A stretch of DNA of 47,283 nucleotides from Kingella denitrificans ATCC 33394. GTDB lineage: Bacteria; Pseudomonadota; Gammaproteobacteria; Burkholderiales; Neisseriaceae. The stretch is from positions 28,043 through 75,325 of the forward strand of contig NZ_GL870929.1 of NCBI RefSeq assembly GCF_000190695.1, given 5' to 3'. Positions 34,627-43,311 of the stretch are shown one piece after another (position 1 is the first letter of the stretch; each line of letters begins with the position of its first letter). A program made the translations under genes and the position numbers. Below the pieces are notes generated by a model, which worked only from the letters and a program-made list of their open reading frames with translations, did no database searches and was not told where the DNA came from.

Positions 34627-35724
34627 ATGGCAGGCAACACCATCGGACAAGTATTCACCGTAACCACATTCGGCGAAAGCCACGGCGAAGGGCTGGGCTG
34701 CATTATCGACGGCTGTCCGCCCGGATTGCCGCTGGCGGTTGCCGATATTCAGGCCGATTTGGACCGCCGCAAACCCGGCACCAGCCGCCATGTTACCCAG
34801 CGGCGCGAGGCGGACGAGGTGGAAATTTTGTCGGGCGTGTTCGAGGGGAAAACCACCGGCACCCCAATTGCGCTGCTGATTCGTAACACCGACCAGCGCA
34901 GTAAAGACTACGGCGATATCGCGCGCCAATTCCGCCCCGGCCATGCCGACTATACTTATTGGCACAAATTCGGCACGCGCGATTATCGTGGCGGCGGGCG
35001 CAGTTCGGCACGGGAAACCGCTGCGCGCGTGGCGGCCGGTGCAGTGGCCAAAAAATGGCTGCAGGCCCATTTTGGTACGGAAATCGTGTGTTGGGTCACA
35101 CAGGTGGGCGAACACGAAATCGCGTTTGAAGGCGAAGAGTTTATCGGCCAAAATCCGTTTTTTGCTGCTAACCAGTCGCAAATTGCCGAGTTGGAACGCT
35201 ATATGGACAGCGTGCGTAAATCGTTGGACAGCGTGGGCGCGAAGCTGCGGATTGAAGCGCGGAACGTGCCGGTCGGGCTGGGCGAGCCGGTGTTCGACCG
35301 CTTGGATGCGGAAATTGCCTACGCGCTGATGTCCATCAACGCTGTGAAAGGCGTGGAAATCGGCGACGGTTTCGATGTGGTGGCGCAACGGGGCAGCCTG
35401 CACGGCGACGAACTCACGCCGCAGGGATTCAAATCCAACCATTCGGGCGGCATCTTGGGCGGCATTTCCACCGGGCAAACGATTACCGCCAATTTCGCCA
35501 TCAAGCCGACCAGCAGCATTGCCACGCCGCGCCAATCCATCGATATTGACGGCAATGCGGTAGAAATTGCCACGCACGGAAGGCACGACCCATGTGTGGG
35601 CCTGCGCGCCGCGCCGATTGCAGAAGCCATGCTGGCATTGGTGCTGATGGACCACGCGCTGCGCCACCGCGCGCAAAATGCCGATGTGCGTGTGAATACG
35701 CCCGATATTGCGCGAATTTCGTAG
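34627..35724 (+). CDS. aroC: Chorismate synthase
   Basis: AroC removes phosphate from EPSP to give chorismate, the branch point to aromatic amino acids, folate and quinones. The 365-residue protein begins MAGNTIGQVFTVTTFGESHG with the catalytic His and contains RPGHADYTYWHKFG, GGGRSSARET and the C-terminal RHDPCVGLRAAPIAEAM. I start at ATG 34627; the upstream frame to 34540 translates the DUS terminator of fadD. Confidence 0.95.
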   Translation: MAGNTIGQVFTVTTFGESHGEGLGCIIDGCPPGLPLAVADIQADLDRRKPGTSRHVTQRREADEVEILSGVFEGKTTGTPIALLIRNTDQRSKDYGDIARQFRPGHADYTYWHKFGTRDYRGGGRSSARETAARVAAGAVAKKWLQAHFGTEIVCWVTQVGEHEIAFEGEEFIGQNPFFAANQSQIAELERYMDSVRKSLDSVGAKLRIEARNVPVGLGEPVFDRLDAEIAYALMSINAVKGVEIGDGFDVVAQRGSLHGDELTPQGFKSNHSGGILGGISTGQTITANFAIKPTSSIATPRQSIDIDGNAVEIATHGRHDPCVGLRAAPIAEAMLALVLMDHALRHRAQNADVRVNTPDIARIS

Positions 35725-35735
35725 CCGCATCGTTC

Positions 35736-35808
35736 TATAGCGGATTAAAAGAAAAATGATACAAGGCGGCGAGCCAACGTCGTAGCATTGCGATTTTAAT
35801 CCGCTATA
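35736..35808. repeat. Correia-like miniature element, 73 bp
   Basis: It starts TATAGCGGATTAAAA and ends TTTTAATCCGCTATA, a perfect terminal inverted repeat. The internal AAGGCGGCGAGCCAACGTCG matches the copy at 13563 in the same orientation. It lies between the convergent aroC and purL genes. Confidence 0.8.
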
Positions 35809-35813
35809 TCAAA

Positions 35814-35854
35814 AAAGCAGCCTGCACTCCGTTTTTCAAAGTGCAGGCTGCTTT
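35814..35854. terminator. Inverted DUS pair, terminator of purL
   Basis: DUS at 35815-35826 and 35842-35853 face each other 27 bases past the purL stop on the minus strand. Confidence 0.75.
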
Positions 35855-35880
35855 TTCTTTTGTTTCCACTATCGGGCGAT

Positions 35881-38800
35881 TTAGCCCAACACCTTCCGCG
35901 CCGCGGCAAACAGCCGATACCAGCCGCCCAGTTCGAACGCTTTCCATTCTTCGGGACACCAGCTCATTTGCGCGGTGCGGTACACGCGCTCGGGGTGCGG
36001 CATCATGATGGTTACGCGGCCGTCGGCGGTGGTGATGCCGGCGATGCCCTGCGGCGAACCGTTCGGGTTCAAAGGATATTGCTGCGTTACTTCGCCCAAG
36101 CCGTCCGTATATTGCAGGGCGATGTGCAGGCTGCTTGGGGCTTGGTTTTCAGGCTGCCCCAAGTGGGCGAAATCGGCGCGGCCTTCGCCGTGGCTGACGA
36201 CGACGGGCAACGCGCTGCCGGCCATTTCGCCCAGAATCAGCGAGGGCGATTTCGGCACGCGCACCATGCTCAGCCGCGCTTCAAACTGTTCGGATTCGTT
36301 GCGCTTGAATTTCGCCCAGCCTTCCACGCCGGGGATGATTTCGGCGAGGTTGCTCATCATCTGGCAGCCGTTGCACACGCCCAAGCTCAGCGTGTCGGGG
36401 CGGGCGAAGAATTCGGCGAACTGGTCGCGCAGCCTGCCGTTGAACAGGATGGTTTTCGCCCAGCCTTCGCCCGCGCCCAGCACGTCGCCGTAGCTGAATC
36501 CGCCGCAGGCGGCCAGCATTTGGAAATCGGCAAGGTCGGCGCGGCCCGAAAGCAGGTCGCTCATGTGCACGTCCACGGCTTGGAAACCGGCACGGGTGAA
36601 GGCGGCGGCCATTTCAACGTGGCCGTTCACGCCCTGTTCGCGCAGGATGGCGATTTTGGGTTGCAGGCTGCCTGAAAGATAGGGCGCGGCAATATCTTCT
36701 TTCAAATCAAAACTTAAATCGGCAAACAGTTTGCTACGTCTGTTGTCCGCCAGCAGGGCAAATTCGCTGTCGGCGCAGGCGGGGTTGTCGCGCAGGCGTT
36801 GGATTTGGTGGCTGGTTTCCTGCCATGCAGCCTGCAAATCGGCCAAGGCAAACACGGTGTCGCCGATTTTGAGGTCGCCGCTGCCGATGGCGGGCTGCCC
36901 GATTTGGTACAGGATTTCGGGAAATTCGTGCTGCTCGAACAAGGCCTGCACATAATGCAAATCTTCATGGCGGATTTGGATGACCGCGCCCAGCTCTTCG
37001 TTGAACAGGATGTCTTGGTCGGACAGGTTGTTCACCAGCCGTTCCATAGCAAAATCTTCTTCCAAATCAATATTCAACCCTGTGCGGCCGGCAAACGCCA
37101 TTTCCGCCAGCGTGGTAAACAGGCCGCCGTCCGAACGGTCGTGATAGGCCAACAGTTTGTCTTCGGCCACCAGCTGCTGCATGATGTCGTAGAACACTTT
37201 CAGCGTGTCCGCGTCAATATCGGGGCTTTCGCCGCCCAAGTCGTTCCACACCTGGCTCAATGCAGAGCCGCCCATGCGTGCTTTGCCGAAGCCCAAATCC
37301 ACCAGCAGCAGCACGCTGTCCGCCACGGGTTTGATGTCGGGTGTAACGGTTTTGCGCACGTCGTGCACGGGGGCGAAGGCAGAAATAATCAGGGAGAGCG
37401 GCGACACAACGGATTTCTGCACGCCGTTTTCCTGCCACACGGTTTTCATCGACAGGCTGTCTTTGCCCACGGGGATGCTCACGCCAAGCGATTGGCACAG
37501 TTGCGACACGGCATCCACGGTGCGGTAAAGTTTCTCGTCTTCGCCCTTCACGCCGCAGGCTGCCATCCAGTTGGCGGACAATTTGATGTTGCCCAATGCG
37601 CCGATATGGGTTGCCGCGATGTTGGTCAATGCCTCGCCCACGCACATCCTGCCCGATGCGGGCGCGTCAAACAGGGCGAGCGCGGGTTTTTCGCCCATGC
37701 TCATGGCTTCGCCGCGATGGGTGTTGAAGCCCATCAGCGTTACGGCGCAATCGGCTACGGGGGTCTGCCACGCGCCCACCATCTGGTCGCGGTGCGTCAT
37801 GCCGCCCACGGTGCGGTCGCCGATGGTAATCAGGAAGTTCTTCGCGGCCACGGCGGGCAGGCGCAATACGCGGTACGCGCTTTCCTTCAAATCGTATTGG
37901 GCGGCGGAAAACGCTTGTGCAGGCTGCTTTTGCGTTTCGTCGGTGCGCGTGGTTTTGGGCGGTTTGCCCAGCAGCACGTTCAGCGGCAAATCCACGGGGC
38001 TGTTGCCGAACAGTTCGTCGCGCACCTGCAAACGGCCGTCGTCCGTGGCCGTGCCCACCACGGCAAACGGGCAGCGTTCGCGCTCGCAGATGGCGCGGAA
38101 TTTTTCCAAATCTTCGGGCAGGATGGACAGCACATAACGCTCTTGCGATTCGTTGCACCAGATTTGCAGCGGCGACATGCCGTGTTCTTCCAGCGGCACG
38201 GCGCGCAATTCGAATATTGCGCCGCGCCCCGCATCGTTCACCAGTTCGGGGAAGGCGTTGGACAGGCCGCCCGCGCCCACGTCGTGAATGGCGATAATCG
38301 GGTTGCCTTGGCCGAGCTGCCAGCAGCGGTCGATGACTTCCTGCGCGCGCCGTTCGATTTCGGGGTTGCCGCGCTGCACGGAGTTGAAGTCCAAATCCGC
38401 GCTGTTGCTGCCCGTGTCCATCGATGAAGCCGCGCCGCCGCCCAAGCCGATGAGCATGCCTTTGCCGCCGAGCTGGATTAACAGCGCGCCTTCGGGAATT
38501 TCGTGTTTATGGGTTTGTTCCGCCTGAATGTTGCCCAAACCGCCGGCAATCATAATCGGTTTGTGGTAGCCGTGAACCGTGCCGTTTTTCTCCGCTTCAA
38601 AGGTGCGGAAATAGCCCAAGAGGTTCGGGCGGCCGAATTCGTTGTTGAACGCCGCGCCGCCGAGCGGGCCGTCGGTCATGATGTCCAAGGGCGATGCGAT
38701 GTGTTCGGGTTTGCCGTAATCCTGTTCCCAAGGCTGTTTGAAACCGGGAATATTCAGATTGGACGTGGTGAAGCCCGTCAAACCAGCCTTCGGGCGCGAG

Positions 38801-39777
38801 CCGCGTCCCGTTGCGCCTTCGTCGCGGATTTCGCCGCCCGCACCGGTGGCCGCGCCCGCAAACGGGGCGATGGCAGTGGGGTGGTTGTGCGTTTCCACCT
38901 TCATGATGATGTGCGTATTTTCCTTGTGGAAGCCGTATGCCTGACCTTGGTCCGCGTTCGGGTAAAACCGCTCGATTTCCGCGCCCTCAATCACGGAGGA
39001 ATTGTCTTTATACGCCACCACTGTGCCTTCCGGGCTGGCCTCGTGCGTGTCGCGAATCATGCGGAACAGTGATTTTTCCTGCTTTTCGCCGTTTAAGACA
39101 AAGTCGGCATTGAAGATTTTGTGGCGGCAGTGTTCCGAATTGGCCTGCGCGAACATCATCAGTTCCACATCGGACGGATTGCGGTTCAGCGCGCGGTAGT
39201 TTTCGACCAGATAGTCTATCTCGTCGGACGACAAGGCCAGCCCCATGTTTTTGTCTGCCGCTTCCAGCGCGGCACGCCCGCCGCCCAGCACGTCCACCGT
39301 GTTGAACGATTGGTCTTCGTGTGCGGCAAACAGTTGTTTGGCGGATTGGAAATCGGGCAGCACGGATTCGGTCATGCGGTCGTGCAGCAAAGCAGTCCAT
39401 TGCGCGCGTTCTTTATCGTGCAGGCTGCCTGAAACATACACCGCCATGCCGCGTTCGATGCGTTCCACACCGTCCAGACCGCAGTTGTGCGCGATGTCGG
39501 TGGCTTTGGACGACCAGGGCGAAATCGTGCCGATGCGCGGTGTAATCAAAAACAGGCTTTGTTCTGCTGCCGGCGTATCCACACGCACGGCAGAGAGCAA
39601 AGCCTGCAATTTTTCGGTTTGCGCCGCATCCAAAGGTGCGGGAGAGGAGACGAAATACCAGTATTCGCTGGCAATTTCGGCTTGTGGCAGCCCCAAGGCG
39701 GCGGCTTTTTGCGCCAATTTTTGAATGCGGAAAAGCGAAAGTGCGGACGCGCCGCGCAAAGCGGTAATCACAGACAT
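35881..39777 (-). CDS. purL: Phosphoribosylformylglycinamidine synthase
   Basis: Large-type PurL converts FGAR to FGAM with glutamine and ATP in purine synthesis. The 1298-residue protein contains an N-terminal linker region, two ATP-grasp-like halves (VETHNHPTAIAPFAGAATG and GGGAASS), and a C-terminal glutaminase with the nucleophile motif GVCNGCQMMS and HPERVYR. Length matches the large gamma-proteobacterial type. Two internal king3-type DUS and two Simonsiella-type DUS (36665 and 39422) occur in the gene. The opposite strand carries long spurious open frames. Confidence 0.95.
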   Translation of the reverse strand: MSVITALRGASALSLFRIQKLAQKAAALGLPQAEIASEYWYFVSSPAPLDAAQTEKLQALLSAVRVDTPAAEQSLFLITPRIGTISPWSSKATDIAHNCGLDGVERIERGMAVYVSGSLHDKERAQWTALLHDRMTESVLPDFQSAKQLFAAHEDQSFNTVDVLGGGRAALEAADKNMGLALSSDEIDYLVENYRALNRNPSDVELMMFAQANSEHCRHKIFNADFVLNGEKQEKSLFRMIRDTHEASPEGTVVAYKDNSSVIEGAEIERFYPNADQGQAYGFHKENTHIIMKVETHNHPTAIAPFAGAATGAGGEIRDEGATGRGSRPKAGLTGFTTSNLNIPGFKQPWEQDYGKPEHIASPLDIMTDGPLGGAAFNNEFGRPNLLGYFRTFEAEKNGTVHGYHKPIMIAGGLGNIQAEQTHKHEIPEGALLIQLGGKGMLIGLGGGAASSMDTGSNSADLDFNSVQRGNPEIERRAQEVIDRCWQLGQGNPIIAIHDVGAGGLSNAFPELVNDAGRGAIFELRAVPLEEHGMSPLQIWCNESQERYVLSILPEDLEKFRAICERERCPFAVVGTATDDGRLQVRDELFGNSPVDLPLNVLLGKPPKTTRTDETQKQPAQAFSAAQYDLKESAYRVLRLPAVAAKNFLITIGDRTVGGMTHRDQMVGAWQTPVADCAVTLMGFNTHRGEAMSMGEKPALALFDAPASGRMCVGEALTNIAATHIGALGNIKLSANWMAACGVKGEDEKLYRTVDAVSQLCQSLGVSIPVGKDSLSMKTVWQENGVQKSVVSPLSLIISAFAPVHDVRKTVTPDIKPVADSVLLLVDLGFGKARMGGSALSQVWNDLGGESPDIDADTLKVFYDIMQQLVAEDKLLAYHDRSDGGLFTTLAEMAFAGRTGLNIDLEEDFAMERLVNNLSDQDILFNEELGAVIQIRHEDLHYVQALFEQHEFPEILYQIGQPAIGSGDLKIGDTVFALADLQAAWQETSHQIQRLRDNPACADSEFALLADNRRSKLFADLSFDLKEDIAAPYLSGSLQPKIAILREQGVNGHVEMAAAFTRAGFQAVDVHMSDLLSGRADLADFQMLAACGGFSYGDVLGAGEGWAKTILFNGRLRDQFAEFFARPDTLSLGVCNGCQMMSNLAEIIPGVEGWAKFKRNESEQFEARLSMVRVPKSPSLILGEMAGSALPVVVSHGEGRADFAHLGQPENQAPSSLHIALQYTDGLGEVTQQYPLNPNGSPQGIAGITTADGRVTIMMPHPERVYRTAQMSWCPEEWKAFELGGWYRLFAAARKVLG

Positions 39778-39812
39778 GGTTTGAACTCACGAAGTTAGCG
39801 GGAATGGGCGGG

Positions 39813-39818
39813 ATTATA
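39813..39818 (-). promoter_or_regulatory. -10 box for purL
   Basis: On the minus strand TATAAT lies 35 bases upstream of the purL ATG. The -35 region is weak. Confidence 0.35.
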
Positions 39819-39842
39819 CACGATAACGCAACGGATTTCAGG

Positions 39843-39882
39843 GTGCAGGCTGCTTTTTGCGGCACGGAAAAGCAGCCTGCAC
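39843..39882. repeat. Inverted DUS pair between divergent purL and tkt
   Basis: DUS at 39844-39855 and 39870-39881 form a hairpin between two divergent promoters, not after a gene end. It may insulate the two units or serve uptake only. Confidence 0.7.
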
Positions 39883-39921
39883 ATTGCCGCGCAAAGATGG
39901 GGCGGATGATGGCCGGCTGCA

Positions 39922-39950
39922 TTGTAAAGCCAACGTAAAGCTGCCATAAT
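39922..39950 (+). promoter_or_regulatory. Promoter for tkt
   Basis: TTGTAA (39922-39927) and CATAAT (39945-39950) are separated by 17 bases, 41 bases before the tkt ATG. Confidence 0.5.
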
Positions 39951-39991
39951 TCCATATCGTTTTCCGTATCAATCAGCAAAGGACAATCAAC

Positions 39992-41971
39992 ATGGCAACG
40001 CAAACAGCCAACGCAATCCGCTTTCTTTCAATGGACATGGTGCAGGCCGCCAATTCCGGGCATCCGGGCGCACCGATGGGCATGGCGGATATGGCGGACG
40101 TATTGTGGCGCGAATTTCTGCGGCACAATCCGAACAACCCGAAATTCTCCAACCGCGACCGCTTTGTGTTGTCCAACGGCCATGCTTCCGCACTCTTGTA
40201 CAGCGTGCTGCATTTGAGCGGCTACAATCTAACGGCGGACGATTTGAAAAACTTCCGCCAGCTGCACAGCAAAACGCCCGGCCACCCCGAATACGGCTAT
40301 ACCGACGGCGTGGAAACCACCACCGGCCCGCTGGGGCAGGGCATTGCCAATGCCGTGGGCATGGCCTTGGCAGAGAAAATCCTGGCCGCAGAATTCAACC
40401 GCGACGGCTTGGACATTGTGGACCACCACACGTATGTGTTCTTGGGCGACGGCTGCCTGATGGAAGGCATTTCGCACGAAGCGGCTTCGCTGGCGGGCAC
40501 GCTGGGCTTGGGCAAGCTGATTGTGCTGTATGACGACAACAATATCTCCATCGACGGCAAAGTGGACGGCTGGTTCAGCGAAAATATCCCGCAACGCTTC
40601 GAAAGCTACGGCTGGCATGTCGTCCCGAATGTGGACGGGCACGATGCGGCGCAAATCCGCGCGGCAATTGAAGCGGCGAAAAACGAAACGGCCAAACCGT
40701 CCATCATCTGCTGCAAAACCTTAATCGGCAAAGGCGCGGCGAACAAAGAAGGCAGCCACAAAGTGCACGGCGCACCGCTGGGCGCGGACGAAATCGCCGC
40801 CACGCGCGCGCATTTGGGCTGGCATTACGCCCCGTTTGAAGTGCCGCAGGAAATTTACAGCCAGTGGGACGCGAAAGCAAAAGGCGCGGCTTTGGAAAAC
40901 GAATGGAACGCGCTGTTTGCACAATATCAGGCCAAATTCCCCGAAAAAGCCGCCGAATTCTTGCGCCGCACCGAGTGCAGGCTGCCTGAACACTTCGATG
41001 TCCATGTGCAGGCTGCTTTGAAAGACGTTTGCGCCAAAGCCGAAAAAATCGCCACGCGCAAAGCCAGCCAAAACAGCATTGAAATCTTGGCCAAAGTGCT
41101 GCCCGAACTGGTGGGCGGCTCGGCGGACTTAACGCCTTCCAATTTGACCGACTGGCCGGGCAGCGTGTCCGTCAGCGCGCGGCAGGGCGGCAATTATGTG
41201 CACTACGGCGTGCGCGAATTCGGTATGGCCGCCATCATGAACGGCATGGCGCTGCACGGCGGCATCAAGCCCTTCGGCGCGACGTTCCTGATGTTCAGCG
41301 AATACGCGCGCAACGCCCTGCGCATGGCCGCCCTGATGAAAATCAACCCGATTTTCGTGTTCACGCACGATTCCATCGGCTTGGGCGAAGACGGCCCGAC
41401 CCACCAGCCGGTCGAGCAAACCGCCACCCTGCGCCTGATTCCGAACATGGCGGTATGGCGGCCGTGCGATACCGCCGAAAGCCTGGTGGCATGGGCAGAA
41501 GCCGCCAAAGCCGCAGACCATCCGAGCTGCCTGGTGTTCAGCCGCCAAAACCTGCCGTTCATCGCGCGCAGTGAAGCGCAGCTGGCCGACATCAAACGCG
41601 GCGGCTATGTGCTCAGCGCGAAAGACGGGGCGAAAGCCGTCATCATTGCCACCGGTTCCGAAGTGGAGCTGGCGTTGAACGCGCAAAAAGCATTGGCAGA
41701 GCAGGGCGTGGACGTGAATGTCGTTTCCATGCCGTCCACCAACGTGTTCGACCGCCAAGATGCCGCATATAAAGCCCAAGTGCTGCCCGAGCACCTGCCG
41801 AAAGTCGCCATTGAAGCAGGCGTGTCGGACGGTTGGTACAAATATGTCGGCTTGAACGGCGCGGTGGTGGGACTGGACCGCTTCGGCGAATCCGCCCCTG
41901 CCGATTTGCTGTTTAAAGAATTCGGCTTCACGGTGGACAACGTGGTGGGCGTGGTGAAATCGGTGCTGTAA
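39992..41971 (+). CDS. tkt: Transketolase
   Basis: Tkt transfers two-carbon ketol units in the pentose phosphate pathway using thiamine diphosphate. The 659-residue protein shows SGHPGAPMGMADMA, the TPP/metal motif GDGCLMEGISHEAASLAG with DDNNISIDG (from about residue 151), the pyrimidine-domain FAREFG-like YGVREFGMAAIMNG, and THDSIGLGEDGPTHQP. AAAGGA precedes the ATG. It contains one king3-type and one Simonsiella-type DUS (40979-40990). It ends at a hairpin made from a shortened DUS pair. Confidence 0.95.
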   Translation: MATQTANAIRFLSMDMVQAANSGHPGAPMGMADMADVLWREFLRHNPNNPKFSNRDRFVLSNGHASALLYSVLHLSGYNLTADDLKNFRQLHSKTPGHPEYGYTDGVETTTGPLGQGIANAVGMALAEKILAAEFNRDGLDIVDHHTYVFLGDGCLMEGISHEAASLAGTLGLGKLIVLYDDNNISIDGKVDGWFSENIPQRFESYGWHVVPNVDGHDAAQIRAAIEAAKNETAKPSIICCKTLIGKGAANKEGSHKVHGAPLGADEIAATRAHLGWHYAPFEVPQEIYSQWDAKAKGAALENEWNALFAQYQAKFPEKAAEFLRRTECRLPEHFDVHVQAALKDVCAKAEKIATRKASQNSIEILAKVLPELVGGSADLTPSNLTDWPGSVSVSARQGGNYVHYGVREFGMAAIMNGMALHGGIKPFGATFLMFSEYARNALRMAALMKINPIFVFTHDSIGLGEDGPTHQPVEQTATLRLIPNMAVWRPCDTAESLVAWAEAAKAADHPSCLVFSRQNLPFIARSEAQLADIKRGGYVLSAKDGAKAVIIATGSEVELALNAQKALAEQGVDVNVVSMPSTNVFDRQDAAYKAQVLPEHLPKVAIEAGVSDGWYKYVGLNGAVVGLDRFGESAPADLLFKEFGFTVDNVVGVVKSVL

Positions 41972-41979
41972 ACCCAATC

Positions 41980-42011
41980 AAAAGCAGCCTGCACTTTGGG
42001 GCTGCTTTTTT
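41980..42011 (+). terminator. Hairpin terminator after tkt
   Basis: AAAAGCAGCC (41980-41989) and GGCTGCTTTT (42000-42009) form a perfect 10 bp stem followed by eight T. The second arm lacks the TGCA end of a full DUS, so the hairpin has been kept while one uptake motif was lost. A separate intact DUS follows at 42031-42042. Confidence 0.8.
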
Positions 42012-42058
42012 TTCATGGGCGGCGCGGCAAAAGCAGCCTGCACATAACCCGAACAGTT

Positions 42059-42128
42059 TATAGTGAATTAAAATCGCAATGATACGGCGTTGGCTCGCCT
42101 TGTCTCATTTTTATTTTAATTCACTATA
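42059..42128. repeat. Correia-like miniature element, 70 bp, next to pseI
   Basis: It starts TATAGTGAATTAAAATCG and ends TTTTAATTCACTATA, perfect over the outer 11 bases. It is the shortest copy: the core ATACGGCGTTGGCTCGCC runs directly into TTGTCTCATTTT. It ends 21 bases before the pseI start, so its right end, with TATATT at its edge, may supply or modulate the pseI promoter. Confidence 0.8.
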
Positions 42129-42149
42129 TTTTGCAATACGGATGGATTT

Positions 42150-43199
42150 ATGAACGCACACATCAGCATTGACGGCCGGAAGATTGGCACGGATTACGCG
42201 CCGTATATCATTGCCGAAATGTCGGCCAACCACAACGGCAACATTGAAAACGCCTTTAAAATCATTGAGCAAGCAAAACGCTGCGGCGCGGACGCGGTGA
42301 AGCTGCAAACCTACACCGCCGACACGATAACGCTGGACAGCCGCGCCCCCGAATTCATGATTCGAGGTACGCTGTGGGACGGCCAGTCGCTGCACGAGCT
42401 GTATCAGAAAGCGCATATGCCGTGGGATTGGCACAAGCCGTTGTTTGATTTCGCGCGCGAGCAGGGCATCACCATTTTCAGCTCGCCGTTTGATTTCAGC
42501 GCGGTGGATTTGCTGGAAAGCCTGAACGCGCCGGCGTATAAAATCGCTTCGTTCGAAATGGTGGATTTGCCGCTGATACGCTATGTCGCCCAAACCGGCA
42601 AACCGATGATTATCTCCACCGGCATGGCCGATGCGGACGAAATTGCCGAAGCCGTGGAAACCGCGAAAAGTGCAGGCTGCCGCGAACTGGTAGTGCTGCA
42701 TTGCGTGAGCGGCTATCCCGCGCCCGCCGCCGACTATAACCTGCGCACGCTGCCCGATATGGCGGCGCGCTTCGGCACGCTGGTGGGCCTGTCCGACCAC
42801 ACGCTCGACAACACCACCGCCGTGGCCAGCGTGGTGCTGGGCGCATGCGTGATAGAAAAACACTTCACGCTCGACCGCAACGGCGGCGGCGCGGACGACA
42901 GTTTCTCGCTCGAACCCGACGGCCTGCAAGCGCTCTGCCGCGACAGCAAAACCGCATGGCAGGCGCTGGGGCGCGTCCATTACGGCCTGAAATCCAGCGA
43001 GCAGGGCAATGTACAGTTCCGCCGTTCGTTGTATTTCGTGAAAGACCTGCAAAAGGGCGACACGATTGACGAAACCTGCATCCGCAGCGTGCGCCCCGGC
43101 TTCGGCATCGCCCCCAAGCATTTCGACGAACTCATCGGCAAACGCCTGACGCGCAATGTGCAGGCCAACACCAAAACCGATTGGGCGGATTTCGAATAA
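42150..43199 (+). CDS. pseI: Nonulosonate synthase, probably pseudaminic acid synthase
   Basis: NeuB-family enzymes condense phosphoenolpyruvate with an N-acetylated hexose to make nine-carbon acids such as sialic or pseudaminic acid. The 349-residue protein shows YIIAEMSANHNGNIENAF, ADAVKLQTYTADTITLD, the GGGADDSFSLEPDGL region and a C-terminal SAF (antifreeze-like) domain from about residue 290 (RRSLYFVKDLQKGD). The pattern is closest to PseI, but substrate choice cannot be proved here. No other pse or neu gene is in the window. Confidence 0.85.
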   Translation: MNAHISIDGRKIGTDYAPYIIAEMSANHNGNIENAFKIIEQAKRCGADAVKLQTYTADTITLDSRAPEFMIRGTLWDGQSLHELYQKAHMPWDWHKPLFDFAREQGITIFSSPFDFSAVDLLESLNAPAYKIASFEMVDLPLIRYVAQTGKPMIISTGMADADEIAEAVETAKSAGCRELVVLHCVSGYPAPAADYNLRTLPDMAARFGTLVGLSDHTLDNTTAVASVVLGACVIEKHFTLDRNGGGADDSFSLEPDGLQALCRDSKTAWQALGRVHYGLKSSEQGNVQFRRSLYFVKDLQKGDTIDETCIRSVRPGFGIAPKHFDELIGKRLTRNVQANTKTDWADFE

Positions 43200-43225
43200 C
43201 GCCCGTCCCCCAACACCCATCCCAA

Positions 43226-43286
43226 GTGCAGGCTGCTTTTTATGGTTGGGGAACATGAATCGGCAAGCCGGAAAAAGCAGCCTGCA
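43226..43286. terminator. Inverted DUS pair after pseI
   Basis: DUS at 43227-43238 and 43275-43286 face each other with a 36-base loop, 27 bases past the pseI stop. Probable terminator. Confidence 0.6.
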
Positions 43287-43311
43287 ACTTCTCCATCACG
43301 AAAGATGCGCA

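Noticed and set aside
33460..35730. 756-codon minus-strand frame opposite fadD and aroC
   Set aside because: It spans two well-identified genes and the terminator between them, and its translation is composition-driven.
36799..38427. 542-codon plus-strand frame inside purL
   Set aside because: Antisense shadow of purL, with the same His/Gly/Ala-rich composition as other shadows.
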